The translations under genes were made by a program, and so were the position numbers. The notes under the pieces are model-generated. The model was not told the origin of the DNA. It did no database searches and was given only the letters and a program-made list of their open reading frames with translations. From Talinum fruticosum (lineage: Eukaryota > Streptophyta > Magnoliopsida > Caryophyllales > Talinaceae), in assembly GCA_021018815.1 (NCBI GenBank), contig JAITYX010000079.1, forward strand, positions 620,001 through 684,000: a stretch of 64,000 nucleotides of DNA. The letters are read 5' to 3'. Positions 13,100 through 25,430 of this stretch are shown here, piece by piece. The first letter of the stretch is position 1, and each line of letters starts with the position of its first letter.

Positions 13100-14500
13100 T
13101 AAGGCTTAAGCTTTCAACCACATAAAGTCTAAGAAAGCCAGCAGTTACAGTGCCAAAGGCCTAGATTTAAAATGTATGTGGTTTGGGACAACAACTTGGT
13201 CAGTAAAAGAAGGGGAAAAAACGAAAGTAAACACAAAGAAAGGGAAGCAGCCACTAGGGGAGAATAATTCAAGCAAAAGGGAAATAAGCAACACACCTGG
13301 CTTCAGCAATTGATTGACTTCAACAGCAATCCAATGAAGAATCAAGCTTCAAAATGAGGGGCGAGGAAGGGCGGTTAATATTAAAAGTGGATTTGGGCAA
13401 GTCATTCCGTATCTCATGCAGCTTACGTCAAATCACCCGTTGAAGTGTTCACCAGCAGAAATAAGTCGCTCCGTATCTCTATAATGCCTTTACTTTCTTT
13501 TATGGTCTTCAGTAGGCAGAGGCTTCTAACCATGTACCTGCTTGCAAAGCGAATTATTTAGGTATGTTGCCAAGTGCAGCGTAAGATTCACATCATGCTT
13601 AATTTCTGTGTATATAGTGTAATGTACTTTGGTTTTCAATACATTTCTACGTATGAACATTATTAATTACATCAACGGAATCTGTCATGTTGGAGTTCCT
13701 AACTGCAGTCTAGAAAACAGCTTTTCTGGACTTTGCAATGCAAGTGTTTCACTTAGGTGAGATTGGATTGTTGTGGTGCATCGGATTCAAGCCATATATT
13801 GGTGAAGCAAGGGACCATATCATATGAAAACTTCAAGTTGGCTTTAATACTGCTCTGTTCTTGGTGGTTGGGTTTATATCGTGCCATCTGTGTAGAATGT
13901 CGGCCTAGTATTTGTACTTGCTAGGATTATCATAAATACTATTGGGGATGCCCCAGGATCTCCCCCTCCCTCTTAAAAAAGGGCTACAGTTTCAGGTTTT
14001 CATACACGATTACCTGTTATGTGCAACAACTAGAATAGCTGTGCAGTTTTTTATTGTCATTCCTCCATCATTCTACCTCTGCTATCATTGTTTCTCTGCT
14101 GCAGTTATAAATTGTTTGACGTAAGGGATGTGCAGATCTGATAGAAAAACCATAGGGAAAACATTCCCGATATCCAACAATTAATACTAACCTGAATGAC
14201 CGAAACATCATTGCTGCTTGTCTATCCAACACAGCCCCACCTCCACAATAGTCAATTGACATTGTCTGTCACACAATTTCAGCAAATAGGGGTGTCTTCC
14301 GTGTATAATATGGAGAGAATATGCAAGCACCTATCTGGAGAGAGTAATGCAGTCATAGTATAAAAACTCAAATGATCTTCCACACAGGTTCCACATATCG
14401 CTGCGAAAAAGAGGGGAAATGTCCACATATTGCAGGGTAAATTGTAGAGCGCTGGATTGCAAATGAACACTCACACCCACAGAAAAAAAAAGAGAGAGGG
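13100..14500. other. Intergenic, no gene recognised
   Basis: Small open frames (about 60-70 codons on either strand) show no recognisable motif, and none is supported by splice sites or a neighbour. I see nothing else definable here. Confidence 0.5.
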
Positions 14501-14520
14501 GGGTGTGGGCGGGGGAGCCA

Positions 14521-14896
14521 CAACATTCAACGAGGAACTAAACTTGGAAATTGCAATGTTATAGGCAGTAAGCCAACATATTTTGAGTATATACTAAATT
14601 TACCATAGCTTGGTAGACAGGCACAAATAGAATGTGTAAGCAAAAACTAATCGCTTTACTGGTAATAGAGGAAGATAAGTATGCTTCGCATCTTTAATTG
14701 TTCCTAACAACATTCAACGAGGAACTAAACTTGGAAATTGGAATGTTATAGGCAGTAAGCCAACTTATTTTGAGTATATACTATATTTACCATAGCTTGG
14801 TAGACAGGCACAAATAGAATGTGTAAGCAAAAAACTGATCGGTTTACTGGTAATAGTGGAAGATAAATATGCTTCGCATCTTTAATTGTTCCTAAC
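14521..14896. repeat. 187-bp tandem duplication
   Basis: Two copies (starting 14521 and 14708) of a 187-bp non-coding unit beginning CAACATTCAACGAGGAAC. They are identical except for scattered point changes and a one-base indel, so the duplication is relatively young. Confidence 0.95.
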
Positions 14897-15149
14897 CCAA
14901 CTAATCACAAGTCACTCAGGAAATGTAACACTTTACGTACCAACTGATGTATGAAAGGTTTTTGTCCTTCATGCTTCAATAAAGCTATATACTATCTGAT
15001 AATGACTTTGCAGAATACTATTCCATCACCAGCATCCCTGTGTGAGAAAAAAAAAAAGGCTATGTCAACACCTTCGGAACAATGAAAAACAGAATTGGAG
15101 CCAGGATATACATGACTCCTCAATCAAGAGAGTGTTGTAAGTATATGAA

Positions 15150-17435
15150 TTTTGAAACAGGAAACTGAAACCCCACTTTGATCTGACATTAAGTTCAATA
15201 TTAAAATCTAAAATTTAGCCTTCATCTGGTTTCCCAGTTGATACAAGCACAATGGCATTCATATAAATTTATTGACTTCAATTTCTATTTCATCACACTG
15301 AACCTGCAACAGCAAACAATCTATCATCTGTACCTTTTAGTTAGAAGTGTCAAGAATGCTGAGCTTTTGTAAATACTTGTGCAATTTACTCAAAGTCAGG
15401 CGAATTCCAGGCACATTTGGTGTAGAGGCTTACATGAGGAAATGCTGGAAAACAGGGTCTCTGCTGCTTTTCCACTGAAACTAAAACTTGTTGACAGACA
15501 TTTGGAGATAACAGCTGCAAAAATGATGAATATGCAAACGTTTAGGATAATCTGAAGATAGATATCACTCTTCAGGAGTCCAATTTGAAGCCACGTACTA
15601 ACCAAATTACTTAGTCCTTACCAACCACTTATTTCCTATATTTGATAAAGCAGAGTGAAGTATTAGGGGCTCCTTGAAATATGTAGCTAGACAATTTGTC
15701 TTCATATGAAGTTTAGTAGTCACAAACGGCTCACAATACAAAAATGTTAGACAAAGGTCAGGATCTTCATACCTTAAGAAATTCCTTGCAAGATGACAGA
15801 AACATAATCACCTATTCATTACAGGTTTCTCATGTCAAGCTCATATACTTTTTCTTTACCGCATGACCACCATCCTGAGCTATCCTTTGCCTCAGCAAAA
15901 AGCTCAGACACAGACTCCGTTGCATTGGTAGTTCTTTCCCTGGTTCAGCAGCTTGTGCATTCAACCCTTCTTCTTCAACTGAATTCTTTAACTGTGAAAT
16001 AGTCATTTTACTCTAGTTAGTTTTTAACGGTGGTACATATATATCTTTCCTTCGACAATTTTTTACCGTATTTCTTCCAAAGAAAAGTGCCCTTATCTGT
16101 GTTCATCTGCAACTCGTCTAGCTTCCTCAAGTTTTTGATATAGAAGGATCTCGAGTTATTCCCTGTGTAGAACAGGGGGCAAGAAAATGAGGCAAAAGAA
16201 ACATTATAGGCACATCATAAAACATACAATACTTCTCAATGAAGACTAATAACATGGGGATTTGAACTTTACTATTTGCTTTATGTGGAGACCTTCCTTC
16301 TTTATCCTGTACTGTGTTGTAAGATTGAATATGTATGATCAGGAATATTGCTTATAGACTTGCAAGGTCGATTGCAAAGAAGATCATCACAGAGAATTGT
16401 CACTTGAATATACAATGAATTGTAATTGTTACAAGAAAACTCAGTTCAGAAGAACACATAGTCGTATCAAAACTAAAAGACAAAATGTACATGCATGAGC
16501 GGGGAAAGACGAGACTGACTGAAGCAAATAAAAATAAATGGACGCCATACTGCTAAGAAGTATACATTTGTTCACCCTTAATTTCCCATCTTGAATCTGC
16601 ACAAGATCTTCAGGAATTGACATACTCTGAAAATTCTCTGACATTGCAGGCAACCTCACGCGAAGTTCTCTCACTATTATTGAACCTATCAACATGGGAG
16701 TGGATTTCAAAAAAAGAAAAAGTTTGTAAAGATATCATGAAGATACGAATCAAAGAAAAATCACAGAAACGGAGAGAAGGGATCGTGACATTTACCACAT
16801 ATTCCAGACTTCATTGATTAGAAGAAATCTGATAGCTCATAATGCAGGATCATCAATCTTTGTTTTCAATCTCCTAGACACCTGCAGTTTCAATATCTTC
16901 AGTTCGAAAATAATGAGAACCAAATGTAGACAACATTACCCAATATGAATCCACTACTAGTGAGTGGGTCAGGTGAGCTTCAAATTTCAATGTTATACAC
17001 ACACACACACAAACCTGGTCCCCAAGTAAGAATAACTATAATCAGTTCGTTGCAGGATTGGAAAGGGGCGTCGGAATTTAGGGTTTCGGTGGTTGTGGCG
17101 GCGATGGAGAAAAAGCGGAAATGGAGTTTGTGGAAGGATTTAGGGGAGAAGGAGAAGAGGGGGAGAAGTATGATGGTAGCAGAGGAGGAAGAGGGGAGGA
17201 ATTTTAGGGTTTGGAGAGGGGTGGAGGAATTTAGGTTGTTATCGAGGTCGGGCGGCGCTGATGGCGGTGGCGGAGGAGAGAGAGTAAATGAGAACGGGTG
17301 GAGGTCGCGCGAGGATATGGAGGCAGAGAAGGAAGAGGAACGAAAAGAAAAGTGAGACGGTCGTTTTATAGACATATAGCGGTTGTCATGGCCCGCGTGG
17401 GACCCGCGTAAAATACACGTAATACCCGCGTATAA
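15150..17435 (-). pseudogene. Duplicated unit A: promoter-leader with GWD-like exon remnants
   Basis: First of three homologous minus-strand units. It has a TATA box (17370-17364), a pyrimidine-rich leader (about 17340-17050), then scattered exon-like segments. The segment at about 16650-16577 encodes SMSIPEDLVQIQ followed by a degenerate DGKLR. This resembles the PEDLVQIQAYLRWERKGK linker of alpha-glucan water dikinase. A segment near 16150-16090 encodes YQKLEEARRVADEHR before a stop, like the EELEEARREL continuation in GWD. The region near 16350 matches the second PDDL motif but is scrambled. A terminal segment (15535-15385) follows a TTTGCAG acceptor and matches units B and C. No catalytic phosphohistidine or PPDK-type domain is present, so this cannot be a working dikinase. 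It is best read as a decayed or chimeric partial copy. A long open frame across the leader begins inside the TATA box and is not credible as protein. Confidence 0.5.
17360..17435 (-). promoter_or_regulatory. Unit A core promoter: TATA box plus three CGCG boxes
   Basis: On the minus strand, three VCGCGB-type boxes (as CCGCGT on the plus strand, about 17393-17430) precede TCTATAAAACG by about 25 bp. VCGCGB is the known CAMTA-binding element. The same arrangement recurs in units B, C and E, and more weakly in D. Confidence 0.6.
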
Positions 17436-18169
17436 TAAAAGCTCAGCTTAATCCCCTTTTTCTTTTACCTTCATTTGGACCAGTAAAAGTCCATTTTATT
17501 TGCAAAACTAATAATAAGTATTTTTCGTGAATCAGTAAAATCTCATTCAAGCTCTTATTTCTTAAATAAGATTGTAAATAAAAAGAAAAATTAAAATAGA
17601 ATAAAAATTTAAAAATTAAACAACGTAAAATATCAGAAAAAACCTTAAAACTAAAATTAAAATTTAGATCTATCTTCCACCCAAACTTTACAGCAAAAGG
17701 CAAAATACAAAACACAATAGAGACGGGAAAGAGAGCTAAGATCACACATTACTGTCCTGAGTCATGATTGTGTAATTTCTCAAAATAAAAGGCAAAATTG
17801 GTCAAAATCTTTAATAATCCAACTATCCTCGGGGAAAACCTACAGCCTTCAAAGCATAAAGTAGTTATCAGCTTCCTCTCCGACATTCTACGATCAAAAT
17901 CCTTAAGGGCAGGCCGTTCCATCAAACATACCTGTTCTCAAGGTTAGCGCTCTGAGAGGATATAAGGATATAAGCCCAACATCATACATGAATAGGCTAG
18001 TTGTAGTAGGCAGTTGCTCAAGTAGTATGTACGTAAGAAATTACAATGATGATCATATGAATTTAGCATGGTAAATCTTTAAAACTAATGAGCTAATAGC
18101 TTACCCATTTCTACTACTATGTTAAGGCACGGAGATTTCCCATATGGAAAAAAAAAAATTCTTAACTTA

Positions 18170-18345
18170 AAAGGTTACCTGGTTGAAAAAATTAATAATG
18201 GGGCACACCTGTCTGCTTATTTCAATCTTCTCGCGTGGTTCACCATGCTGGACATAAAATTCCCAGGCTCAGCTCAGCATACTTAAAAGTTGATTAAATC
18301 ACACTCAATTCTATACAGTCTACAATAATGAAAAAGAACCTGGAC
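18170..18345. repeat. Segment duplicated at 25215-25430
   Basis: Both segments share a colinear series of blocks (GGTTACCTGGTTGAA, TTTCAATCTTCTC, AAAGTTGATTAAATCACAC and others) with indels. This is an older local segmental duplication outside the unit promoters. Confidence 0.7.
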
Positions 18346-19068
18346 AACAGGCCTATATCAAAGTGGAGCATGTTTAACGGGTTCATTACATGTCACAACT
18401 CTTTTAAGGTTCATCCTGTAGTATCTCCAGCTACCTCAGGCAGTGGTTCCACATTTGTATCTCCCACGTGCTCCAAAACAAATTCAAGTAAATCATGGTT
18501 AAGAAAATTCAGATTTATAAGAAAAGATTAATTTTGTCCATTCCACAGTGAACCATAATCCAGGCAAATGTCGAAAAACACAACAATAAAACTTACTAAA
18601 AATTCAGAAAGCAAGTGACATGCACCACAACCATGAATCCTTGCCCCTGAGGTAGTTTACATGTAAATCAAGCACTTTAAATTGCATTCAACTATGTAAA
18701 TTTAGCCACTTATTCACATTACTTCAACTATGTATGCCACGGATTCTAAATTTTCGCCTACAGATTTGTCCCTCAAAGAATTGCATACATAATACCCCGC
18801 CTGGTTGAGATGAGAAGTAAACAACTTCTAAGAGAAGAATGGATAATGAGCAAGCAAATTGTAAGCATGATGCTAAATATAGAACATAAACAATATAACT
18901 GTACCACTATCTTATTCAACATAAACAATATATTTGTACCACTATCTTATTCTTTTAGACTCAAAGACACCTAGGTGTTCATAATTTACAGCATCATAAC
19001 TGGGACCATTCTACTGAAGTATAATGCAAAATGCAAAATAATGCTGAGATAGTTCGGGCATGTACTAA

Positions 19069-19270
19069 GAACCCTGCTGCCAGAGTGGAAGTTCAGAAAG
19101 GTTCATTATTCCAGATATCTTAGCAAGTTTTATGATTCAGGCTGTACGGCTGTATTAATAAAGACTTCCCTAGGTGTATAAAGCACCCTGCTGCCAAGTG
19201 GAAGTTCAGAAAGGTTCATTACCCCAGATGCCTTAGAAAGTATCATGATTCAGGCTATAAGTCTTTATAC
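19069..19270. repeat. ~100-bp tandem duplication
   Basis: Two diverged copies of a unit containing ACCCTGCTGCCA, GTGGAAGTTCAGAAAGG and ATGATTCAGGCT. Not coding. Confidence 0.85.
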
Positions 19271-20845
19271 ATAACGACTTTCCTAGGAATTATGTTGTAT
19301 TTAATACTAAGATAGAATCATGGAGAACAGTAAACTCATCAAAAGGTTTGACTTAGTTATAACAGAATTCCACATACAAAGTATTTGAATTTCAAACCTG
19401 AAAATCGTTGCTTTTAATTTCTAACCTTTATCCCTCATTGGTTTAATACAACACAAACGGCCTTCCCATAAATCGTTGCTTTCAATTTCTATTTCAACTG
19501 ATCACTGAACCTGCAACGGAAAACAAATGTTGAAGTGTTAGTAGCAAACTCCATCATCTGTATCTTTTAGTTGAAAGCATCAAGCATACTGACCTTTGGC
19601 ACGTACTAAATACTTCTTCAAACTGCACTCAAAGTTAGTTACAATCCAAGCACATCTAGTTAGTGTAGAGGCTCATATGAGGAATGAAGCAATGTTACAC
19701 TAGTCAAACTGAAACTTGTGGAGGGACATTCGGAGGTAACACCCGAATTATAGTCCTTACCAAGAACATATGGCCTTCTCTTAATAAAGCATTAGGAACT
19801 CAAAATCTGTTAATTGTTTGTCCTATTTTGAAGGTCAGTCACAAGTACCTTATGATGGGGGAAAATCCACAAAGGTCAGGATCTTGATATGACAAGAAAT
19901 CCCTTGCGAGATGACAGAAACATAATCATTTACTCATCAAAAAAGAAGTTGCTTATCAAGCTGATTTACCTTTTCTTTACTGCATGGCCACCATCTCATC
20001 CAAACAAAAGTACCCTTATCTCATTCATCTACAATTTGCTCAAGCTCTTTCTATTGAAGGATGTCAAGTTAGTTCTTTCCAGAACAGGGGAACAAGAAAT
20101 AAGAAAAAGAAACATTACAGGCAACCTTGAACGTACATTACTTCTCAATGAAGACCAACAGTATAGGGTTGAACTTACTATGTCCTTATGTGGAGAGTAT
20201 TTTGTTTTTCCTGCCTTGTACCAAGTTATATAAGCTTGAATATGTACAAGATCATCAGGAACCATGCTTGTAGACTTGGAAGGTGTTTACTCCTTTACTT
20301 TGAACATACATTACTTTGATAAATATATGCAAGCATTTTCTACTACCTCCTCCAGTAAGTGTTCTGCTTTATGTGAACGAACAACTTCCTATATCATAAC
20401 TTATGTTTAAATTTTGGGAATGTAGCACAGTTACAATCATGAAGTATCTGCCAGAAATTATAGATATTCAAGAAAGGAGATCACTCACTAAGCAAAAAAT
20501 GTATAATTAAAGAAAATGTTTTCCAAATACAGGTTCGGGGCTCCTTTTTATTATTATTTCATGACTTTTCATTAGCATCCCCAGTACTCAGCATTTATAT
20601 AAGATTATTCAATGGGATCTGTTAACTATAATAAAATGTTAATTACCATACAAACTCAGTTATCAAAGGGTTGCACACAAGAGCATGTCATCCAAGCATA
20701 CCAATCAGTTATATCACTTATACATTTAGAGATGAAGACATAAAGATTCAACAAATAACAGTTGATGAAAACCGAAAGACAAAAGAAAATGAAAAGAATG
20801 ACATGCATGAAGGGTGAATGAGCAGACTGACTGAGAAGCAGATAA

Positions 20846-21165
20846 AAACAGAGGAAGTTGAGGATCAATAAGCAAAACACAGAATGTTTTCCTGCTCGAG
20901 AGTATAAGTTGATTTACCCTTTATTTCCCATCTTGGGTAAGCTTGAATTTGCACTAGATTTTCAGCAATTGACATGTTCTGAAGATTCTCTGACTTTACA
21001 GGCAACCTCACATGAAATAAAAACAGAGGAAGTTGAGGATCAGTAAGAAAAACACAGAATGTTTTCCTGCTCGAGAGTATAAGTTGATTTACCCTTTATT
21101 TCCCATCTTGGATATGCTTGAATTTACATTAGATTTTCAGTAATTGGCAACCTCACATGAATGTT
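20846..21165. repeat. Tandem duplication of an exon-like block inside unit B
   Basis: A block starting AAACAGAGGAAGTTGAGGATC and running through GTTTTCCTGCTCGAGAG and CTTTATTTCCCATCTTGG occurs twice, about 175 bp apart. The second copy has lost about 40 bp. The block includes the GWD-like VQIQAYPRWEIKGK segment, so the exon itself was duplicated. Units A and C lack the second copy. Confidence 0.85.
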
Positions 21166-21352
21166 CTCCTGTTGTTCTTGAAACCTATCAAAATGGGAGT
21201 GGAATTCAGAACAAAAAGTTTAAGAAAGATATCATGGAGACACAAATTAAAGAAATATGAGAGACGGGAGAGAAGGAAATCATGATCATTCACCATATAT
21301 TTGGGCTTCATTGAATATAAGAAGCCTCATAGCTCTGTCAATGCCGAATCAC

Positions 21353-21446
21353 CAATCTCTATTTTCAAGAAAGAGTCATTATCAGAGTAGCAACATAAGG
21401 ATGCACTAAGATGCCGATAATGACTCTTTCTTGAAAATAGAGATTG
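21353..21446. repeat. Perfect 31-bp inverted repeat (foldback) with 32-nt loop
   Basis: Arm 21353-21383 (CAATCTCTATTTTCAAG...) is the exact reverse complement of 21416-21446, with a 32-base loop between. The predicted RNA is a 31-bp perfect stem. It sits in the non-coding part of unit B; the corresponding region of unit C has only the loop-like GATGCACTAAGATGC. It could be a young foldback locus giving small RNAs, or just a local inverted duplication. Confidence 0.9.
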
Positions 21447-22649
21447 TACAAAAATAAGACGTGAACAAGGGATATTCAGGATGATGAAATCTCATACTCT
21501 TGTCCTTGCTATCCGTTACATTTCTCCATATCCAATTTCCGTGTTACTTGTAACCACTTTGGAAATTAACAATGAGAACCAAACGTAGACAACAAACACC
21601 CAATATGAATCTCGCTATGTCATGAATTGTTAATCGAGTACAATCAAACACAACAAGAAATGCATCCCAGTGAAACTGTTATAAGCTTAATTAAACATTT
21701 ATGGTTAAAGTAACACTTGCTTCTCAAATACCAAGTGATAAAACTACATATATGAATATGAGCAGATGGATGTTAAATTGATACAATCGAGTCATTCTAG
21801 TTAATTAAAAAATTAAGATGTGGCTCCATTTACGAATAATTAATTAGTATAAGAAACAAACATTATAATTAATTAGTATAGAAGCTTAATTAAACATTCA
21901 TCATACAATTCGTATAAGAAATAAACCAATATAAAAATATAAATCAAACGCATTTTCATAAGCCAAACAACTATGACAATCAATCATCCCTAATTTTCAC
22001 AATATAACTGACCATAATCAATGAGCCGCAATCTCCTATCCAGAAACCAAATACTGACCTTCAGCATCTCTGACAGAGGCATCGAAAATCATGAGACAAT
22101 GCCGAACTTTATTACCCCTTTCAGACTTAACCAAAATCCACGTTGAAACCCTAACCCTAATCCCCGCGAACATGACAATCCCGGGCGTAATTGATCGTCA
22201 ACACTGGAAAACCTACGATCAGGGGCACCTAACTACGAACAGGCGAGAGAGAGGCAGGGGAACGCAATGTCGTTGCAGGATTTGGAGAGGGAAAACGGAT
22301 TTAGGGTTTCGATGGTTGAGGCGGCGGCGACGGCGGCGGCGGAGGAGGAGAAGAGAGAAAATGCGGGAGTGGAGTTTGTGGAAGGATTTGGGGGAGCATG
22401 AAGGAGAGAAGAAAGAGAGGTGATATGGTTGCAGATGGAGGGAGAGGGGCAGGTTTTAGGATTTGAAGAGCAGAGGAGGGATTTAGGGTTTTAGACCGAG
22501 ATAGTGACCATAGTGGAGGCGGCGGCGGCGGAGGCAGTGGCGGTAACGATGGCCGAGGAGGAGAAAATGATGAGGTCGGGGGAGGATTCGGAGGGAGAAG
22601 GAATAGAAGCGAAAAGAGAAATGAGATGATTGAAAAAGGCCGGGAGAGG

Positions 22650-22770
22650 ATCGTATTTATAGACATTAGGCGTTGTCCTAACCCGCGTATGATGTATGTG
22701 ATCCACGTATTCTACGCGTAATGGCCCGCGTATAATACACGTAGTAGCCTACGATAATATACGCCCAATT
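22650..22770 (-). promoter_or_regulatory. Unit B core promoter: TATA box plus three CGCG boxes
   Basis: TATAAATA (22661-22654) is preceded on the minus strand by CGCG boxes at about 22683, 22716 and 22727, written ACCCGCGT, CTACGCGTA and CCCGCGTA on the plus strand. It is nearly identical to the unit C promoter. Confidence 0.6.
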
Positions 22771-23078
22771 TAACCATTTTCTTTTCTTTTTCACTTTCCT
22801 TTTTCTTATGAATGAATTTTTCTTTTCCCGTAAGACCAGTAAAAAATATTACTATGTAATTTTAGCTAAAAAATTACCTTATACAATAGTAACACATTTC
22901 ATATGCGGTAAGAGGTTAATGAGAAAATAAGAATAAGAGATGAAATAATATATTTTAATATTTAATTTATTGTAATTCGTAATAAGAATAAATTTAAAAA
23001 TGAAAATGAGACTAAAAATTCTTTATTACGAAAATTTTTTCCTATGGGAGGTGGGTATTCTGATTGGATGCAATTAAC

Positions 23079-24345
23079 TAGAGTTGGACAATGGACCAGG
23101 CTAAATCGGGTCGAGTCGGTCCATTATTATTAAGGATCGGGATGCGTCAGCCAAAAATAAATAGGCCGGGCCGGATTATGGACCAACCGACCTTAACCCA
23201 CCCATGACCCGACCCATTTACCTTTTTGCAATGTCAGTTTAATTAAGATATAGGATGTTGTTAAACTACAACACTACACACTCAATTCATCACTCACCTC
23301 AAAGTTTGTCTTGTCATCGGTTTGGGAAACAAAAAACGAAGGGGATAAAATCTTCTCACGAATACTCCAATATCAAAGGAAAAACACTGTATAATAACCA
23401 ATCTGTTCGTAGCAGAAGCTTACATTGAACTTTTTGCAAGTTAATTGTTGCCAAACTACATAATCCGACAACATGAACTTAATTGTTGTGAAACTAAAGC
23501 AATTAAAGTTGATAAACACCAAAGTAATTTAAGTAACTAAACGGGCCTTGGGGAATATGATCATCATCGTTGACATCCTGGGCGTGGACTAAGTCCCCAA
23601 ATTGGACCTTGAACCTCTCCTAGTTGGGCACCTCCACGTCCAGACCCGACCTGAATACCGCAAGGAAAAATGAAACAATGCCACAAAGGGCAGGAGTAAA
23701 ACTAGTTCAAATATATAAAAATGGAAGAATAGCAAACTCAGATCAAGTCATCAGCAAAATCAACGCTCACCTCAAAAACGCACAATTTTCAATGAATGGC
23801 TACGATTCAGAAGCGTCGAAAATCCAGATTAGGTTGTGAACATCGATGTACAATGCACTAGGGCTTAATTTTTTCCTTTTTCTGAACAACCCAACCCTTT
23901 TCAAGTAGATCTCCTTCACCAGGGATTCGAGAACCTTGCTATTAGCACAAGCAAGCAAACAAGCCTACTCAAATAAAACCAAGACATGATTCCGGAGAGA
24001 AAGAGAGGGAAAAAGAGAGAAATAAACAGAGAGAGATCGACGATAGAGAGTAGGCGGTAGAGAGATGGGCGGCGGAGGCAAGAAGCAAAGAGATAGGAGG
24101 TAGAGGTGAAGAGAGAGAGAGAGAAAGAGAAAGACGGGCTACGAACGAGCGATAGAGGGAAAGAGAGGTAAAAGGGAGAGACCTTGACCCTAACCCTCTA
24201 ACTGACCCGTCTTTGACCCATATTAGACCCATTTTTAAGTTGACCACAAAACTCTAACTCTTCTAAAATTTGAATGGGTCTTGATCCTTTTTAATTGACC
24301 CTAACCCTGGAAGCTCATAGCGGCCCTGCCCATTACCCAACTCTA
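23079..24345. mobile_element. Non-autonomous hAT-type transposon, 1267 bp
   Basis: The element starts TAGAGTTGGACAATGG and ends in the inverted form CCCATTACCCAACTCTA. It is flanked on both sides by a perfect 8-bp direct repeat, CAATTAAC (23071-23078 and 24346-24353). An 8-bp target duplication with short TIRs is the hAT hallmark. The interior has proline-rich-looking GACCC repeats and a GA-rich tract (about 23990-24180). No hAT transposase or BED zinc finger is visible, so it is non-autonomous. Confidence 0.88.
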
Positions 24346-24387
24346 CAATTAACTCATTCCCAAATAAATTTAAAGTTTAAACTCTCA

Positions 24388-24577
24388 TATACCAAACAAT
24401 AATGATGAAAATTCATAAATCAATTCTCATTCCCAAAAACAAACTATCATTCTTATTATAATTTCACATCTCACATATGGATATACCAAACAATAATAAT
24501 AAGAATTCATAAATCAATTCTCATTCACAAAAACAAATTATCATTCTTATTATAATTTCACATCTCACAGACTCACG
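24388..24577. repeat. 95-bp tandem duplication
   Basis: Two copies (24388, 24483) of an AT-rich unit with ATACCAAACAATAAT and TTATAATTTCACATCTCAC. A related single block is found downstream of unit C near 35760-35850, so the flank was part of the larger duplicated segment. Confidence 0.9.
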
Positions 24578-25214
24578 TATTGAAGGAGCCGCAAAAGTAT
24601 TTTGTTGAGATTTTATTGTTTTTCTCCTCTCCTTCGTGCTGCTTTTTCTTTTTTTGTTTCTTCAATTAAATTTTATTTAATTATTTATTTAACATATGAG
24701 GTTCAAATATCACCATTATTAATTTTCATATTGGGTAAGAAATATGAAAGATTATAAATGTCTAGAAAAAAATGTTATTTTTAAACAAATCCATCAACAT
24801 TATACATTATACCTAATCCATTATTTTTTAAGGTTCATCCCTCAACAATCCATAAAGTAATCATCGGAATATTCAACATTCCTTCGTTAATTAATCAGTT
24901 AATTTAACACTTCTTTTACTTCATTTTAGGACGTAAATCAACAAAATTTACGAAAATAAAATCATCACTATACTCGATTATTTTTTAATATTCATAAATT
25001 CGTAACCATAAAACTCGTATTTTTGGTAGAGTTTATTACTATTAACGGCCAGCCAGATTTCTCATATAAATAAATAAATAAATTCCTATCCCATTAAGAA
25101 CTTTTATTAAGTAGAACCGTCTCATATAAAAAAGAAATTGCTGCAAAAAAAAAAAAAAAAAAAAACTTTACTCATGAAAGTTATAGGCCGATTATAAGGC
25201 ATGAACGGCATCGC

Positions 25215-25430
25215 GTGTTTTTGGTAACTTTAAAGCTTACCTGGTTGAAGAAATTAATAATGGTGGCGCACTCTTGTGTTTGTTTCAATCTTCTCCCCGG
25301 GTTCACAATCTGCACATAAACTTCCTAGGCTCAACTCATTAACAACAGAATTATACTTAAAAGTTAATTAGATCACACTCAATTCATAGACAGTTTACAT
25401 AATAATGACAAAGCATTTGGATAAAAGTGT
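25215..25430. repeat. Segment duplicated at 18170-18345
   Basis: The partner of the duplicated block described at 18170. The order of shared blocks is conserved and there is no coding potential. Confidence 0.7.

Larger units (their letters stand above)
17440..19360. other. Intergenic, with segments duplicated elsewhere
   Basis: No gene seen. About 18170-18345 is homologous to 25215-25430 (shared TTACCTGGTTGAA and ATCACACTCAATTC). Local tandem duplications at 18888-18955 (37-bp unit) and 19069-19270 (about 100-bp unit) are also present. Confidence 0.6.
19365..22745 (-). pseudogene. Duplicated unit B: promoter-leader with GWD-like exon remnants
   Basis: Best preserved of the three units. Reading down the minus strand: CGCG boxes and TATA (22745-22654), pyrimidine-rich leader, a telo-box (GGGTTAGGGTTT) near 22150, and a short open exon starting at ATG 22092 (MIFDASVRDAE) ending at a GT donor near 22059. 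Unit C has the same exon with only synonymous third-base changes. Next come exon-like segments near 21155-21095 and 20995-20925 encoding ENLVQIQAYPRWEIKGK; the first-read one carries a stop. Then about 20265-20150 encodes VPDDLVHIQAYITWYKAGK. The two motif types appear in the same order as the two PDDLVQIQAY motifs in the N-terminal half of GWD. Later segments contain stops. The terminal piece near 19740 reads VLPPNVPPQVSV before a TGA. No dikinase catalytic region is present, so a truncated, non-functional copy or a non-coding transcript is likeliest. Confidence 0.5.

Noticed and set aside
16980..17375. 131-codon minus-strand frame in the unit A leader (similar ones at 22301-22666 and 35016-35375)
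   Set aside because: In each case the ATG overlaps the TATA box, so it would lie upstream of the transcription start. The proline/serine-rich composition comes from the pyrimidine-rich leader.
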